Assembly (NCBI RefSeq): GCF_001583495.1
Contig: NZ_LQAQ01000093.1
Location: 124,001 to 188,000, forward strand
DNA: 64,000 nt
Direction: 5' to 3'
Origin: Flammeovirga sp. SJP92
GTDB taxonomy: Bacteria; Bacteroidota; Bacteroidia; Cytophagales; Flammeovirgaceae
Shown here: positions 51,554 to 62,068 of the stretch, piece by piece
Layout of the letters: every line of letters begins with the position of its first letter
Position numbering within the stretch: the first letter of the stretch is position 1
Notes under the pieces: generated by a model
What the model was told of the DNA's origin: nothing
The model's database searches: none
What the model saw: only the letters and a program-made list of their open reading frames with translations
Position numbers and translations under genes: made by a program

Positions 51554-53824
51554 ATGCAAACTTTTTCAAACTTCATATATAAGTATTTTTTTAAATCTTT
51601 TCTATTAATTTTTCTATTACTAGGATCGGGCTGTCATTTTTACCATAATACAGCTACACATTATAATTCCTATTTTCTTGCCAAAGAAGGAATGGAACAA
51701 TTTGAAAATGATTTTTTCAATGAACACGTTGACGATTACAATGATGTTCTCTCTATCTTAATTCCTATTGATTCTAATAAGACTTTAACTTATAAAGAAC
51801 AACTTGACTATGTCATCACAAAAGCGTCAAGACCTATTAAATTCCATCAATCAAGCGACTGGATTGATGAGTGTTATTTGCTTGTAGGATGGGTAAGATT
51901 ATATGAGGAGGATTATGAAAATGCGTTGACTACTTTCAAGTACATCAATGCTAAAACGACAGATCATGATAGCAGACATGAAGCTCTCAATGCTCTATTA
52001 AGAATGTTCATTGAAAAAGAGGAAGATGCTAACATCACGTTGGTAAAAGATGTAATAAAACAGGAAATAGCACCTTTCTCGGATAAAAACACTAAAGATT
52101 ACCATCTCAATTTTGCTCATTACTATAGGAACAAGCTTGATTATGGTCAGGCAATTCAACACTTACGTTATGCTGTAGAATTAGAAGAAAAAAGACATTA
52201 TAAAGCTCGATATTATTTCATTCTAGGTCAAATGCTGGAGAAAAAAGGAAAAATTGACGAGGCTTATAAAGCTTATACTAAAGCAGAAAAATTATCCAAG
52301 ACCAACACCTTAGAATTTCAATCTGATATCAGTGCATACAGTATGCAACCTGTAGATTTCAACAATGAAAAACAGATTGGAAAAATCAATAAGTATTTCG
52401 CTAAAAAACTTAAAAATCATAATTATTGGGATGATAGAGATAAAATCTATTATGAGATGGCTCAGTTCCAATTAAGAAAACCTGATTATGACCGTGCTCT
52501 TTTTGAATTGAATGAATCTATACAAGTCAGCACAACCAACAAGATTCAAAAAGGCCACTCCTACTTAACCGCAGGTGATATCTATTATGATGTCAAAAAG
52601 GATTATATCCCAGCGGCCGCTTATTATGACAGTGCTGTTCAAAATCTTGATGAAAGCGTTTATGGCTTTGAAGAAATAAAAAAGAAATCTGAAAACCTTC
52701 AAGATCTAGCAAAGTATACCAAAATAGTAATAGATCAAGAACGGTTGATAAAACTTGCTGGAATGCCGGAAGATGAACTTAACACATTACTAGAAGAAGA
52801 AATTGAGAATGAAAAAGAAGCTATTATTTTAAAGCAACAGTATGCCAAAGAAAACGAGAAAAGAAAAACTAAACCTGAGGTAAGTGAGTCTTCTTCTTTC
52901 AATACTAAAGGATCAAAAGAATTTTACTTTTACAATACTGTAGCCATTGCACAGGGGAAATCACAGTTTTTGAGAACTTGGGGATCACGACCTTTGGAGG
53001 ACGACTGGAGAAGATCCAATAAATTAGTTTTCAATTCTAATGATAATAATCAAAACCAAGCTAATAACAATAGTCCTTCTCCTAGAAATTTATCCAACAA
53101 AAAAGGAAAAGAAAATGAAGGTATTGATGAAAACCTTTTTGCTGATGTAAAATCTCTTGAAGAAAGAAAACAAGAAATTCCAACTTCAGAAGAACAGATG
53201 CAAGCTGTACATAAAAAACTGGCTGATGCTCTTTTTGAATTAGGTAAAGTATATATGTATCAAATTAAAATCACAGAAAATGCTTTAGCCAACTTCAACC
53301 GCTTCCTCAAGGATTACCCTGAAGATGAAAATGCCTATGAAGTGGCTTATTTGGTTTATGTAATTTGCCAAGATTATGATGGCTGTGATGCTGAAACTTC
53401 GAAACAATATCTAATTGAAAATTATCCCGATTGTTTGTACTCTAAAATATTAGTCAACCCTAACTATGTGAAGGAAACTAATGAAAGAGAAAATTACATC
53501 AGAGACTTATATGTAGATGCTTATGCTTTATATAACAAGGGAGATTATAATGCTTCAGACAAAAAACTGAATGAACTTCTTAATGATTTCCCTCAAAGTT
53601 CTTATGAAGAGAAAGGGCGATTCTTAAGAGTTTTATTAGTTGGCAGAACCACTAAGTATTATAAAATTTTCAAAGAAGCTATTCTTAATTTTCAGAAAAG
53701 ATATCCTGAAGGGGAATTTACTGAAATTACAAATGGTATGCTGGAACAGATTACAGACCGCCGACTTGAGAACGGTTATATCCCTGGCAGATACCATGAC
53801 TTTGATATTACAATCGAAGAATAA
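51554..53824 (+). CDS. porW: PorW/SprE-like TPR lipoprotein of the type IX secretion system
   Basis: 756 residues with a lipoprotein signal peptide (LLLGSGC, Cys27). The start of the mature protein, NTATHYNSYFLAKEGMEQFENDFF...DDYNDVLSILIP, and the later FLRTWGSRPLEDDWRRSNK match the SprE/PorW family; TPR-like repeats lie at ~170-260 and ~560-610 (LADALFELGKVYMYQIK, ALANFNRFLKDYPEDENAYEVAYLVY). PorW links the T9SS membrane complex to the outer machinery and is required for gliding and secretion. An Asn/Gln-rich stretch (~490-520) separates the halves. A penicillin-binding protein gene follows after 179 bp. Confidence 0.83.
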   Translation: MQTFSNFIYKYFFKSFLLIFLLLGSGCHFYHNTATHYNSYFLAKEGMEQFENDFFNEHVDDYNDVLSILIPIDSNKTLTYKEQLDYVITKASRPIKFHQSSDWIDECYLLVGWVRLYEEDYENALTTFKYINAKTTDHDSRHEALNALLRMFIEKEEDANITLVKDVIKQEIAPFSDKNTKDYHLNFAHYYRNKLDYGQAIQHLRYAVELEEKRHYKARYYFILGQMLEKKGKIDEAYKAYTKAEKLSKTNTLEFQSDISAYSMQPVDFNNEKQIGKINKYFAKKLKNHNYWDDRDKIYYEMAQFQLRKPDYDRALFELNESIQVSTTNKIQKGHSYLTAGDIYYDVKKDYIPAAAYYDSAVQNLDESVYGFEEIKKKSENLQDLAKYTKIVIDQERLIKLAGMPEDELNTLLEEEIENEKEAIILKQQYAKENEKRKTKPEVSESSSFNTKGSKEFYFYNTVAIAQGKSQFLRTWGSRPLEDDWRRSNKLVFNSNDNNQNQANNNSPSPRNLSNKKGKENEGIDENLFADVKSLEERKQEIPTSEEQMQAVHKKLADALFELGKVYMYQIKITENALANFNRFLKDYPEDENAYEVAYLVYVICQDYDGCDAETSKQYLIENYPDCLYSKILVNPNYVKETNERENYIRDLYVDAYALYNKGDYNASDKKLNELLNDFPQSSYEEKGRFLRVLLVGRTTKYYKIFKEAILNFQKRYPEGEFTEITNGMLEQITDRRLENGYIPGRYHDFDITIEE

Positions 53825-54003
53825 ATAGTTTTTCTTCAAGAGTCATTTATTCTCTTTTAAAATAGATTGATTAAATTGCTCGCTGAAGTTACCATGTCTT
53901 AACTCAATTTAGCTTAAGTACTAGTACACAGTTGATTATAAATTTTATTTCATAAAATCAATTAAATTTGTTCTATTACTGAAGCAATGAATAATAAAAA
54001 CTT

Positions 54004-56433
54004 ATGTATTTAAAAGCTATACGAACACTTTGGATCCTATTTATTATCGGCGTGATAAGTATGATAATGTTAGGTTTTTCATTAAAAAATAACTGGTTTA
54101 ATCTTTATGGTGAACTGCCTGACCCAAGTATATTGGAGAACCCTAAAAGTGAGCTAGCTTCAGAACTATACTCTGCTGATGGAGTACTTTTAGGTAAATA
54201 TTTCCGTAAAAATAGAACTAAGTCAGAATACGAAGACCTTTCACCTAATTTATTAAATGCACTTTTAGCCTCTGAAGATATCCGTTTTAAAGATCACTCG
54301 GGCATTGACTTTAAAGCTACATTAGCAGTGCCTTACTACTTGTTCAAGTATGTAACTTTAGGTGGGCAAAAAAGAGGATCTTCTACCATTACACAACAGC
54401 TTGCAAAAAACTTATTTAAAATCAGAAGAGAAGAAGATTTGAAAGGTAGACTTTCAGATGTGAAGGGATTGAATTTGGTTATCAATAAGTTTAAAGAATG
54501 GATTGTAGCTGTTGAGTTAGAGACTTCGTATACTAAAAAAGAAATTATAACGATGTATTTGAATACCGTAGATTTTGGTTCAAATGCATTTGGTATACAC
54601 GTAGCTTCAAGAACATTCTTTGGAGTAGATCCTGATCAATTATCGATCCCTGAAGCTGCTGTTCTTGTGGGTATTCTTCAAGCACCTTCTTATTACAGCC
54701 CGAGATATCATCCAGAAAGAGCCGTATACGTTCGAAACAAGGTAATCTCTCAAATGGAGAAATACAACTACATTACAAAAGAAGAAGAACAAAAGTTAAT
54801 GGCCGAAGAAATGGTCCTTAATTATAATGTAGAAAACCACAACAAAGGTATTGCTCCTTATTTCAGAGCAGAGGTTGTAAAAGACTTATTAAAATTCTGT
54901 AAAGAAAAAGGACTAGACTTATATGCCGATGGTCTAAAGATCTATACAACAATTGATTCTAGAGTTCAGAAATATGCTGAAAAAGCAGTTGAGAAGCACA
55001 TGCGTGAACAACAATCTTTATTTAATGAACACTGGGAGGGACAAGGTAAGCCTTGGAGAGATAGAGAAGGAAAAGTAATACCAAACTTCATGGCAAGAGC
55101 CATTAGAAGAACTCAAGTCTATAGAACTTTGAGAAAGCAAATCGGCAATGATTCTTTAGCGATCGACAAGCAATTGAAAGTGAAGAAAAAGATGAAAGTC
55201 TTTTCTTGGAACAGTCCTACTTATGAAATTGACACTGTGATGAGTTCTTACGATTCATTGCGTTATTATAAAATGTTCTTACAGATCGGTATGATGTCAA
55301 TGGAACCAAAAACAGGTGAAATTAAAGCTTGGGTTGGTGGCATCAACTACAAATACTTCAAATATGATCACGTAAGATTAGGTTACAGACAGCCTGGATC
55401 AACGTTCAAACCATTCTTATACTCAAGAGCACTTGAAGACCGATTCCAGCCATGCTCTCCAATTGTGGATATTCCAATTACTTTCACAGCTGAAGAGGCA
55501 AGATCGGACAAACCATGGACTCCTAAAAATGCAGACCGCTATAGTGGACAAACTTTCACAATGCGTCAGGCAATGTCTAGATCCATCAACACGGCAGCTG
55601 CTTATTTAGTGAAGGAATTAACAGCAAATGAGTTAGCAAAATACTCTGCTGATAAGTTTGGATTCCGATTCATCAGAGATAAAATGTTTGACTACATGCT
55701 TACTGATGATGATAGAGAAAGAGGAATAACGGGTTATAATAAAAAACCAATCCAAGGAGTTCCTTCATTATGTTTAGGTACTGAAGATGTTTCGGTATAT
55801 GAAATGGTAACTGCTTACTCAACATTCATCAATAAAGGTGTTTGGACTGAACCATTATTTATCACAAGAATTGAAGATAAAAACGGCCGTGTCTTGAAGG
55901 AGTTTATTCCTAAGAAAAAAGAAGTATTGAATGAAAAAACTGCATGGTTAATGACTTACATGCTGAGAGGTACTTCTGAAGAAGCAGGTGGTACTGCTTT
56001 AAGGTTGACTCGCTATAACTTTAGAAGAGATCAAAAAACTAGAGAAGATTTCCATGTTGCTGGTAAGACAGGTACAACTGCCAACTTCTCAGATGCTTGG
56101 TTTATGGGCTTCACCAACGACCTTGTTACTGGCGTATGGTGTGGTGGTGAAGACAGAAGTATTCACTTCAGAACCATCAAGTATGGTCAAGGTGCTAGAC
56201 AAGCACTTCCAGCATTTGCGTATTTCATGGAAGATATTTATTCAGACAAAAAGCTGATCAATGAGTTAGGTTATAAGAGGTCATTATTCCCAGAACCTTC
56301 TAAACCTATCGATGTTGAGCTAGATTGTAGTAAATACGATGTTGAGAACTTTGGTGAGTTTGGTGCAGAATTAGACTCCACTAGAGAAGATGAATATATA
56401 CAGCCTACAGAAGCTACTGATGGTATTCTGTAA
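54004..56433 (+). CDS. Class A penicillin-binding protein (PBP1A-like)
   Basis: 809 residues. A single N-terminal membrane helix (WILFIIGVISMIMLGFSL), a GT51 transglycosylase domain (Glu91 in ASEDIRFKDHSGID, RGSSTITQQLAKNLF, KKEIITMYLNTVDFG), then a transpeptidase domain with SxxK in QPGSTFKPF (Ser~465), SxN in MSRSINTAA and KTG in VAGKTGTT. It polymerises and cross-links peptidoglycan. It lies downstream of porW on the same strand, a gap of 179 bp, and ends in a strong terminator. Confidence 0.95.
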   Translation: MYLKAIRTLWILFIIGVISMIMLGFSLKNNWFNLYGELPDPSILENPKSELASELYSADGVLLGKYFRKNRTKSEYEDLSPNLLNALLASEDIRFKDHSGIDFKATLAVPYYLFKYVTLGGQKRGSSTITQQLAKNLFKIRREEDLKGRLSDVKGLNLVINKFKEWIVAVELETSYTKKEIITMYLNTVDFGSNAFGIHVASRTFFGVDPDQLSIPEAAVLVGILQAPSYYSPRYHPERAVYVRNKVISQMEKYNYITKEEEQKLMAEEMVLNYNVENHNKGIAPYFRAEVVKDLLKFCKEKGLDLYADGLKIYTTIDSRVQKYAEKAVEKHMREQQSLFNEHWEGQGKPWRDREGKVIPNFMARAIRRTQVYRTLRKQIGNDSLAIDKQLKVKKKMKVFSWNSPTYEIDTVMSSYDSLRYYKMFLQIGMMSMEPKTGEIKAWVGGINYKYFKYDHVRLGYRQPGSTFKPFLYSRALEDRFQPCSPIVDIPITFTAEEARSDKPWTPKNADRYSGQTFTMRQAMSRSINTAAAYLVKELTANELAKYSADKFGFRFIRDKMFDYMLTDDDRERGITGYNKKPIQGVPSLCLGTEDVSVYEMVTAYSTFINKGVWTEPLFITRIEDKNGRVLKEFIPKKKEVLNEKTAWLMTYMLRGTSEEAGGTALRLTRYNFRRDQKTREDFHVAGKTGTTANFSDAWFMGFTNDLVTGVWCGGEDRSIHFRTIKYGQGARQALPAFAYFMEDIYSDKKLINELGYKRSLFPEPSKPIDVELDCSKYDVENFGEFGAELDSTREDEYIQPTEATDGIL

Positions 56434-56450
56434 GACTTATTTTAACTTTA

Positions 56451-56488
56451 AAAGCGAGAACAGACAAATAGATCTGCTCTCGCTTTTT
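56451..56488 (+). terminator. Intrinsic terminator after the penicillin-binding protein gene
   Basis: A 14-bp stem with one mismatch, AAAGCGAGaaCAGA/TCTGcTCTCGCTTT, followed by a long T-run. Confidence 0.85.
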
Positions 56489-56595
56489 TTGTTTCTGATT
56501 ATGCTTTTAGCTTAAGAAGGAAGTTGAATCACAACCTATTTATTGTTGATTAGAACCCTCCCTTTTCAACTGAAATACATTGACCTAGTTTTGAA

Positions 56596-57411
56596 ATGGA
56601 AATAGAAATTAAAGACAAATTACAAAGCAAAGGCAATATTAAAATTGAGCCTTTCAAGGAAAGTATTAGAAAAACCCAACCACATAAGCATCATAAATAT
56701 TTTGAGATCATCTACTTATATCAAGGTTCGGGCACTCATGTAATCGATAATGATACCTTTGAAATCAAACCACCAACTATGTTCTTTATGCGAAAAGATC
56801 AATTACACTGTTGGGACATTACTTCACCACCTAAGGGCTATGTGATTATTCTGAAAAAAGACTTTCTTGAAAACTCTGTTGATAAAGAACTTGAAAAATT
56901 AATTGCACAACTCAGTAATCAGGTCTGTGTAGATGTGAAAGAATATGAGAAAATCAACATTATCTTTGAATTGTTAGTAGAGGAAGTCGCTAATTCCAAT
57001 AGTTATCAACAAACAATCATCGAAGGTTTACTAAAAGCATTATTTGCCAAAACTTTAACCACAATTTCACCCATTGGCAGTAGTATCAAGACTAATCTGC
57101 CTTCTATTTTTGTTGATTTCAAAAGTTTATTAGAAAATGCTGAAGTTATTCACAATAGTGTTCACTTTTATGCTGAACAATTGAATACTACTCCACAAAA
57201 TCTTAATACCATTTGCAGACAAGCTACAGGAATAGCCGCTTCAAAATTTATTGGAGAATATATTATCAAAGAAGCCAAGCGATTATTATTGTATACTAGC
57301 CTTCCAATCAGTGAAGTTGCCTTCAAATTAGATTTCAAAGACACTTCCCACTTCAATAAATACTTTAAAAGAAATACTGAACAAACTCCATCTCAATTTA
57401 GAAATGGATAG
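56596..57411 (+). CDS. AraC-family transcriptional regulator (cupin sensor)
   Basis: 271 residues. N-terminal cupin-type domain (RKTQPHKHHKYFEIIYLYQGSGTHVID, MFFMRKDQLHCWDI) with the HKHH histidines, and a C-terminal AraC DNA-binding domain (VHFYAEQLNTTPQNLNTICRQATGIAASKFI, LPISEVAFKLDFKDTSHFNKYFKRNTEQTPSQFR). It is a monocistronic regulator of unknown targets, between a penicillin-binding protein and the convergent SusCD-subtilase operon. It may regulate that operon, but there is no direct evidence. Confidence 0.85.
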   Translation: MEIEIKDKLQSKGNIKIEPFKESIRKTQPHKHHKYFEIIYLYQGSGTHVIDNDTFEIKPPTMFFMRKDQLHCWDITSPPKGYVIILKKDFLENSVDKELEKLIAQLSNQVCVDVKEYEKINIIFELLVEEVANSNSYQQTIIEGLLKALFAKTLTTISPIGSSIKTNLPSIFVDFKSLLENAEVIHNSVHFYAEQLNTTPQNLNTICRQATGIAASKFIGEYIIKEAKRLLLYTSLPISEVAFKLDFKDTSHFNKYFKRNTEQTPSQFRNG

Positions 57412-57423
57412 ATTTTGATAGAC

Positions 57424-57453
57424 AAAAAAAGAGCATGCTTTTCAACATGCTCT
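57424..57453 (-). terminator. Hairpin terminator between convergent AraC and subtilase genes
   Basis: AGAGCATG (57430-57437) pairs with CATGCTCT (57446-57453). On the minus strand a run of seven T follows, fitting termination of the subtilase operon. The stem equals the outer 8 bases of the MITE-like repeat ends (AGAGCATG), see findings. Confidence 0.75.
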
Positions 57454-57459
57454 CAAAAT

Positions 57460-60400
57460 CTATTTTTTAATAAATTTCTTGTGGAAAACTTCTCCGTCTT
57501 CCCGCTCTATCTTGATGATGTAAATACCTTCATTGAGTAATGAAATATCTAATTTATCTCCTAAAAAGGCAATAGGAATGTCTACTTTCTCTCCTGACAT
57601 TTTGAATAAACCAATTGTATTGATCTTCATTTTGGAAAGAATAAATAAATCTTTTCCTATTCCTGGATTTGGGTAAATAATTGGTGAGTTCTCGGTCAAA
57701 TCATCTTCCAAACTTGTAATTGAAGAAGAACCAGAAGTCGTCACATTGACAACATTTGAAAAATCTCTTTGCTCATTTGTCCCTACTACAAACATGGCCA
57801 TATTTTTTCGACCCTGAGTGGTGTATTCAATTTCATGTGGACCTTCACCATAACGTATTATAAAATCTTCACTTGGATCATCTTGAAACGCCCAACCAAT
57901 CAATGCACCATCAGTATTTGAAGCATTCGTAAAGGTTACTTTCTCATTTAATCCTACTACCGTTTTATCTACAGTGTAATTAAGAGTACCCACCGTAGGT
58001 GTATAATCCAGAACCTGAAAATCATCCATGGCTAAACCAATACCTCCACTAGAATCCTGAGTTGCTCCAACAAAGAATAAACGCATAGCAATTTTTTCAC
58101 CTTCAAACCCTGCCAATGGAATGTACTTTGTTACCCACTCATCATTTGTAGAACCGGTCATCAGCGGAATACCTTCCCCTCCCCAATGATCTTCACTAGA
58201 AAGCTCATTAGTCCAATCCGAATCTTTGTAGAAACCTAATGGAATCCATGATTCACCGTAATCATCTGTAAATTCTACTCTCAGACCGTCAATTTTGTTT
58301 GCTACATCCATTTTCAATTGGAAAGTAAACATCTGCGTAGAATCAAAATCTTCTTGATCACCCGGTAAATCAAATACGGATGTATATAAATAGAAGCCTG
58401 TTGGCACTTGATAACCTGCTGTATCAGGACCAAGTACATAAGCATTTGAACCACTTGTCGTTCCAGATTTCCCAGCAATGGAAGAACTGTCTAATACTAA
58501 ATCTGTTCCTGCAAGGTTTAAAGAGTAAAACAGTAGTTCATCAGATTCCAAATCACCACCATCTGAAGCTAAGAATGGTGCTTCTTTTATACCTAATATT
58601 CCAATAGTATCCTGGAAAGCAGATGCAGGATTATTATCCACTTCTAATTTCACTATATAAGTACCTGCTGATTCATATGTATGCGTCGGGTCTTTTTCTG
58701 TTGATGTTGATCCATCACCAAAATCCCAAGCATAACTACTTGCTCCTCCTGAATTATAAATAAAGTCAATCAGACGGTTCACATAAGCTACATCTGCAGG
58801 TTTTGTAAATTCTCCAGAAGGGTCTTGTTTTGTAAGATTGAAATTATTGACCATAAATCCGTCATCTGTATCTTCTATCAAGAATGCAGATTCCATTCGA
58901 TAGACAAATCTAAATCGCACATTGTGTCCTGTTAGGAAAGAAACATTATAGGAAGTAGAATCTCTATCAAAATTCCCTAACCAACCTACTTGATCTTGGA
59001 AGATAATAGGATGAATTGCACAAGCATCATCCGGGGTTTTATTATACCATCCTGTCCCAAGACCATCAAATGCATCCCCAAGTAACTTCCATGTTCCACC
59101 ATTGTCTGTAGTATATTCCATTTTTGCTGCAGCAGGAGCATTACAATAAGTAATGTGCATACTTTTCAGAAAGTTAATTTTATACTCATGCCCTTCTTCT
59201 GTCAAATCAAATGTAGGTGTATAGAGGTAGGCTTCAAAAGATCTTAAAGGGACACCTCCTGCTAAAGTTGTTGCCCAGGTGAGAGAATCACCACTATTAA
59301 TCCGATCTCCCCTTGCACGGCCCCATTCCCAGATATCATCTCCATCTCCACCATCAAAATAAACTGTCTCTGTCACAAACCCGCCAGTATCCAATTGAAA
59401 GTCATTTGAGAAAGGCACTGTTTCTTCAGGTCCTTTTGGAGGTCCTTCCGTCATTCTTATTGCTCTCCTAAAAGTATTTTCTCTCCCTTGATCATCTTTC
59501 ACTGTCAAAGAAATAACATAAGACCCCAAATCCGTTAAGGAAGTATAGGTATGAGACGGGTTCTCTTCTGTAGAAGTTATTTCATCACCAAATGTCCAGA
59601 AATAAGTAAGGTTAGAACCAAAAGACAGGTTCTCAAATTCTAATGCTTGATTAATTATACCATTATCTGACAAAATATTGAAAGCTGCTAAAGGTCTATT
59701 AGACTGCAATGCATCCATAGCTGCACTCATATTTATTCTCCCTGCCCCCAATGCATTTTGAAAATTAGGATTTCTAGGATTAATATCCGTAGATGTCCCC
59801 ATCAATACTGCTGTTAACTGATCTGGAGTAAGATTTGTATTCTGAGTTTTAAGAAATGCAGCGGCTCCGGCCACCATCGGACATGCCATTGAAGTACCCG
59901 TATAAGGAGCATAATCTCCTAAAGGATTTCCATTATCTGCCGCTACGGTACTAATAATATCAGTCCCGGGTGCTGAGATGTCTATCCATGCACCATATTG
60001 AGAAGAAGGAGCTTTCACATCATTACTTGTTGTATTGGCAACTGCAATTACATGATCATAACCTGCCGGATAACTAGGTAGGTTAACATTATCATTACCT
60101 GCAGCAGCTATAAACAGCATTCCTTTTTCCTCTGTCGCTTCATTAATCATCCTTGCTATAGTAGCAGAATAAAAATAGCTACCATAAGACATACTGACAA
60201 TGTCTGCCTCCATTTCTATTGCATACATCAATGCTTCAGTAGAGTGTGTAATAGCCCTTGCATCTGGAGTATCATCTGAAGTTGCTTTTACTGCCAAAAT
60301 CTTTACTCCATTGTTGGTAACGGATGCTCCTCCCACATTATTACTGGTCACTGCTCCTGCTATACCTGCACAGTGTGTACCATGTGAGAAGTTAAATCGA

Positions 60401-61131
60401 CTTGCTTCCGAGGTAGGCGGATTCGGATCAGGATCACCGTTTGTGTAAGTATCACCCGAGGCATCCCAACCTTGGTAATCATCTATATAGCCATTTTTAT
60501 CATCATCTCTACCATTATTTGGGATTTCTCCTTCATTGATATAAATATTAGCGGCCAAATCTTCATGAGTAATCAATACTCCATCATCCAAAATGGCTAA
60601 AACTACATCCCGCTGACCTTCTATCACCTTACTTTTTCCCCAAGCCTCAACTGCTCCTACTAATTCAAGGTGGTATTGATCTTGTGCTAAAGGATCATTG
60701 GGATCATTAAACTGAATCGGCAATGGTACACTTTCTACATACATTACATTAGGGTCATTATTTAATTCCCTACGGTAATTTTCCATATCGGATTGATTGT
60801 AAAGTGTAATTTGCAAGACATCAGAAACACTATTCTTCAGTACAGACATAGGTTCCATGACTCTTTTAATTCTAGAGTCTGTCAATAAGTTATATATTTT
60901 TCTTTTTTCACTACTGACAAACTGCTGTTGATCAGCATCCATATAAGCAAAAGCTACATCCTTAGGATCTTTGAACCTTACAAATAATTTTGTTGGTGCT
61001 GTTTGAATAGAAGGTGTAATCCATTTTTGAGTAGGAGAAGAAGCTAATTGTTGCTGTTGTGCCAATACTTCATTTCCAAACATGAGACTTCCCATGAATA
61101 GGAGTATGTTGTATATATATTCTTTTTTCAT
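57460..61131 (-). CDS. Secreted subtilisin-like (S8) protease with PKD domains and T9SS sorting domain
   Basis: 1223 residues. Signal peptide to ~25 (EVLAQQQQ), an inhibitor-like prodomain to ~140, then the S8 domain with Asp182 (AILDDGVLITHEDL), His250 (SHGTHCAGIAGA), the oxyanion Asn in AAAGNDN, and Ser414 (GTSMACPMVAGAAA). Two PKD-type domains follow (FWTFGDEITSTEENPSHTY; YAWDFGDGSTSTEKDPTHTY), with further beta-sandwich modules. The last ~80 residues (IYPNPGIGKDLFILSKM to GIYIIKIEREDG) form a type A T9SS sorting domain. It should be secreted or surface-attached and digest protein. It follows the lipoprotein gene by 6 bp in a SusCD operon. Confidence 0.93.
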   Translation of the reverse strand: MKKEYIYNILLFMGSLMFGNEVLAQQQQLASSPTQKWITPSIQTAPTKLFVRFKDPKDVAFAYMDADQQQFVSSEKRKIYNLLTDSRIKRVMEPMSVLKNSVSDVLQITLYNQSDMENYRRELNNDPNVMYVESVPLPIQFNDPNDPLAQDQYHLELVGAVEAWGKSKVIEGQRDVVLAILDDGVLITHEDLAANIYINEGEIPNNGRDDDKNGYIDDYQGWDASGDTYTNGDPDPNPPTSEASRFNFSHGTHCAGIAGAVTSNNVGGASVTNNGVKILAVKATSDDTPDARAITHSTEALMYAIEMEADIVSMSYGSYFYSATIARMINEATEEKGMLFIAAAGNDNVNLPSYPAGYDHVIAVANTTSNDVKAPSSQYGAWIDISAPGTDIISTVAADNGNPLGDYAPYTGTSMACPMVAGAAAFLKTQNTNLTPDQLTAVLMGTSTDINPRNPNFQNALGAGRINMSAAMDALQSNRPLAAFNILSDNGIINQALEFENLSFGSNLTYFWTFGDEITSTEENPSHTYTSLTDLGSYVISLTVKDDQGRENTFRRAIRMTEGPPKGPEETVPFSNDFQLDTGGFVTETVYFDGGDGDDIWEWGRARGDRINSGDSLTWATTLAGGVPLRSFEAYLYTPTFDLTEEGHEYKINFLKSMHITYCNAPAAAKMEYTTDNGGTWKLLGDAFDGLGTGWYNKTPDDACAIHPIIFQDQVGWLGNFDRDSTSYNVSFLTGHNVRFRFVYRMESAFLIEDTDDGFMVNNFNLTKQDPSGEFTKPADVAYVNRLIDFIYNSGGASSYAWDFGDGSTSTEKDPTHTYESAGTYIVKLEVDNNPASAFQDTIGILGIKEAPFLASDGGDLESDELLFYSLNLAGTDLVLDSSSIAGKSGTTSGSNAYVLGPDTAGYQVPTGFYLYTSVFDLPGDQEDFDSTQMFTFQLKMDVANKIDGLRVEFTDDYGESWIPLGFYKDSDWTNELSSEDHWGGEGIPLMTGSTNDEWVTKYIPLAGFEGEKIAMRLFFVGATQDSSGGIGLAMDDFQVLDYTPTVGTLNYTVDKTVVGLNEKVTFTNASNTDGALIGWAFQDDPSEDFIIRYGEGPHEIEYTTQGRKNMAMFVVGTNEQRDFSNVVNVTTSGSSSITSLEDDLTENSPIIYPNPGIGKDLFILSKMKINTIGLFKMSGEKVDIPIAFLGDKLDISLLNEGIYIIKIEREDGEVFHKKFIKK

Positions 61132-61137
61132 GGTCTT

Positions 61138-62055
61138 TTACTTTTTAGTGAGAAGAAGTACCCATTGTTTTGTAGTTGTTCCATCAGAGAATAAGACTTC
61201 CAATGAAATTTTCCCATCCGATAAGGTTTCTCCTTGAAGAGAAATATAATTATCTGATGGTCCTAAGAACTCTCCACATTGATCAATAATCTGAAAAGGT
61301 ATATCTTGAAAATCTCCTGCAATATTTGAAATGCTATATAGCCCCCAAATGTTATCTGGGTTAGCCAAATCTCCAACTGTTGTCAACATTACATCGTCTA
61401 CACTTTTTGTTCCTTCCTCAGTTGTCATTTCTGCATCATACGTACCATCTAAACTTGTTGGACAATGTATATCTTCAATAACAATATTGTATACCTTTCG
61501 AATTCCTCCCTGACCTACTGTAATTTCAGATCCATCATCTAAATTTCTAGCTGATTCCAATATTATATCCAATTCTTTTCCTCCTTGCTTATCTACTCCA
61601 TAAACAACCAAGGGAGAAACCTCAATGGTAGCCGTGTTTCTTGTATTGGTAAAATTCTCCTCACCAGAAGCATCTTCTGATTTGATTCTATTTTTGATGA
61701 TAAACGTACCTCCTGTAGCTGTCGCAAATTTTTCCGTTACATCTTGAAAATCGGCATTATTTCTTTCAATAGCTTTTGCTGTAAAATCAACACCGAAGGT
61801 TGCTGCTCCTCCAAAAGAATAAGTTACCTCTACTCCTCTTTCAGTATCAATTGCCATTGGCATTCTTACTTCCAGACTAAGTGGCACTGAATTCTCTTTG
61901 ATAGAATCGACTTCACCAAATGGTGTGGCTACTGAGAAAGCGACTGTCTCACCGATAAATTCGGCTTGAACCTCTTCCTTATATGTATCATAAAGCTCAC
62001 AGCTCTGGAAGAAAACTCCCAAACATAAAAGCCCTATTATTAATCTCTTTTTCAT
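61138..62055 (-). CDS. SusCD-associated surface lipoprotein of unknown function
   Basis: 305 residues, lipobox FFQSC (Cys19). The mature chain looks all-beta, with VPLSLEVRMPMAIDTERGVEVTYSFGGAATFGVDFTA resembling Calx-beta-type or DUF4843-like domains, and a C-terminal lipocalin-like half (SLDGTYDAEMTTEEGT, ISLEVLFSDGTTTKQWVLLL). Such lipoproteins follow susD in many loci and bind substrate at the cell surface. The 13-bp and 6-bp gaps place it in the susC-susD-subtilase operon, so it may capture protein or peptides. The function is inferred. Confidence 0.65.
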   Translation of the reverse strand: MKKRLIIGLLCLGVFFQSCELYDTYKEEVQAEFIGETVAFSVATPFGEVDSIKENSVPLSLEVRMPMAIDTERGVEVTYSFGGAATFGVDFTAKAIERNNADFQDVTEKFATATGGTFIIKNRIKSEDASGEENFTNTRNTATIEVSPLVVYGVDKQGGKELDIILESARNLDDGSEITVGQGGIRKVYNIVIEDIHCPTSLDGTYDAEMTTEEGTKSVDDVMLTTVGDLANPDNIWGLYSISNIAGDFQDIPFQIIDQCGEFLGPSDNYISLQGETLSDGKISLEVLFSDGTTTKQWVLLLTKK

Positions 62056-62068
62056 CTGTTTCTTAGGT

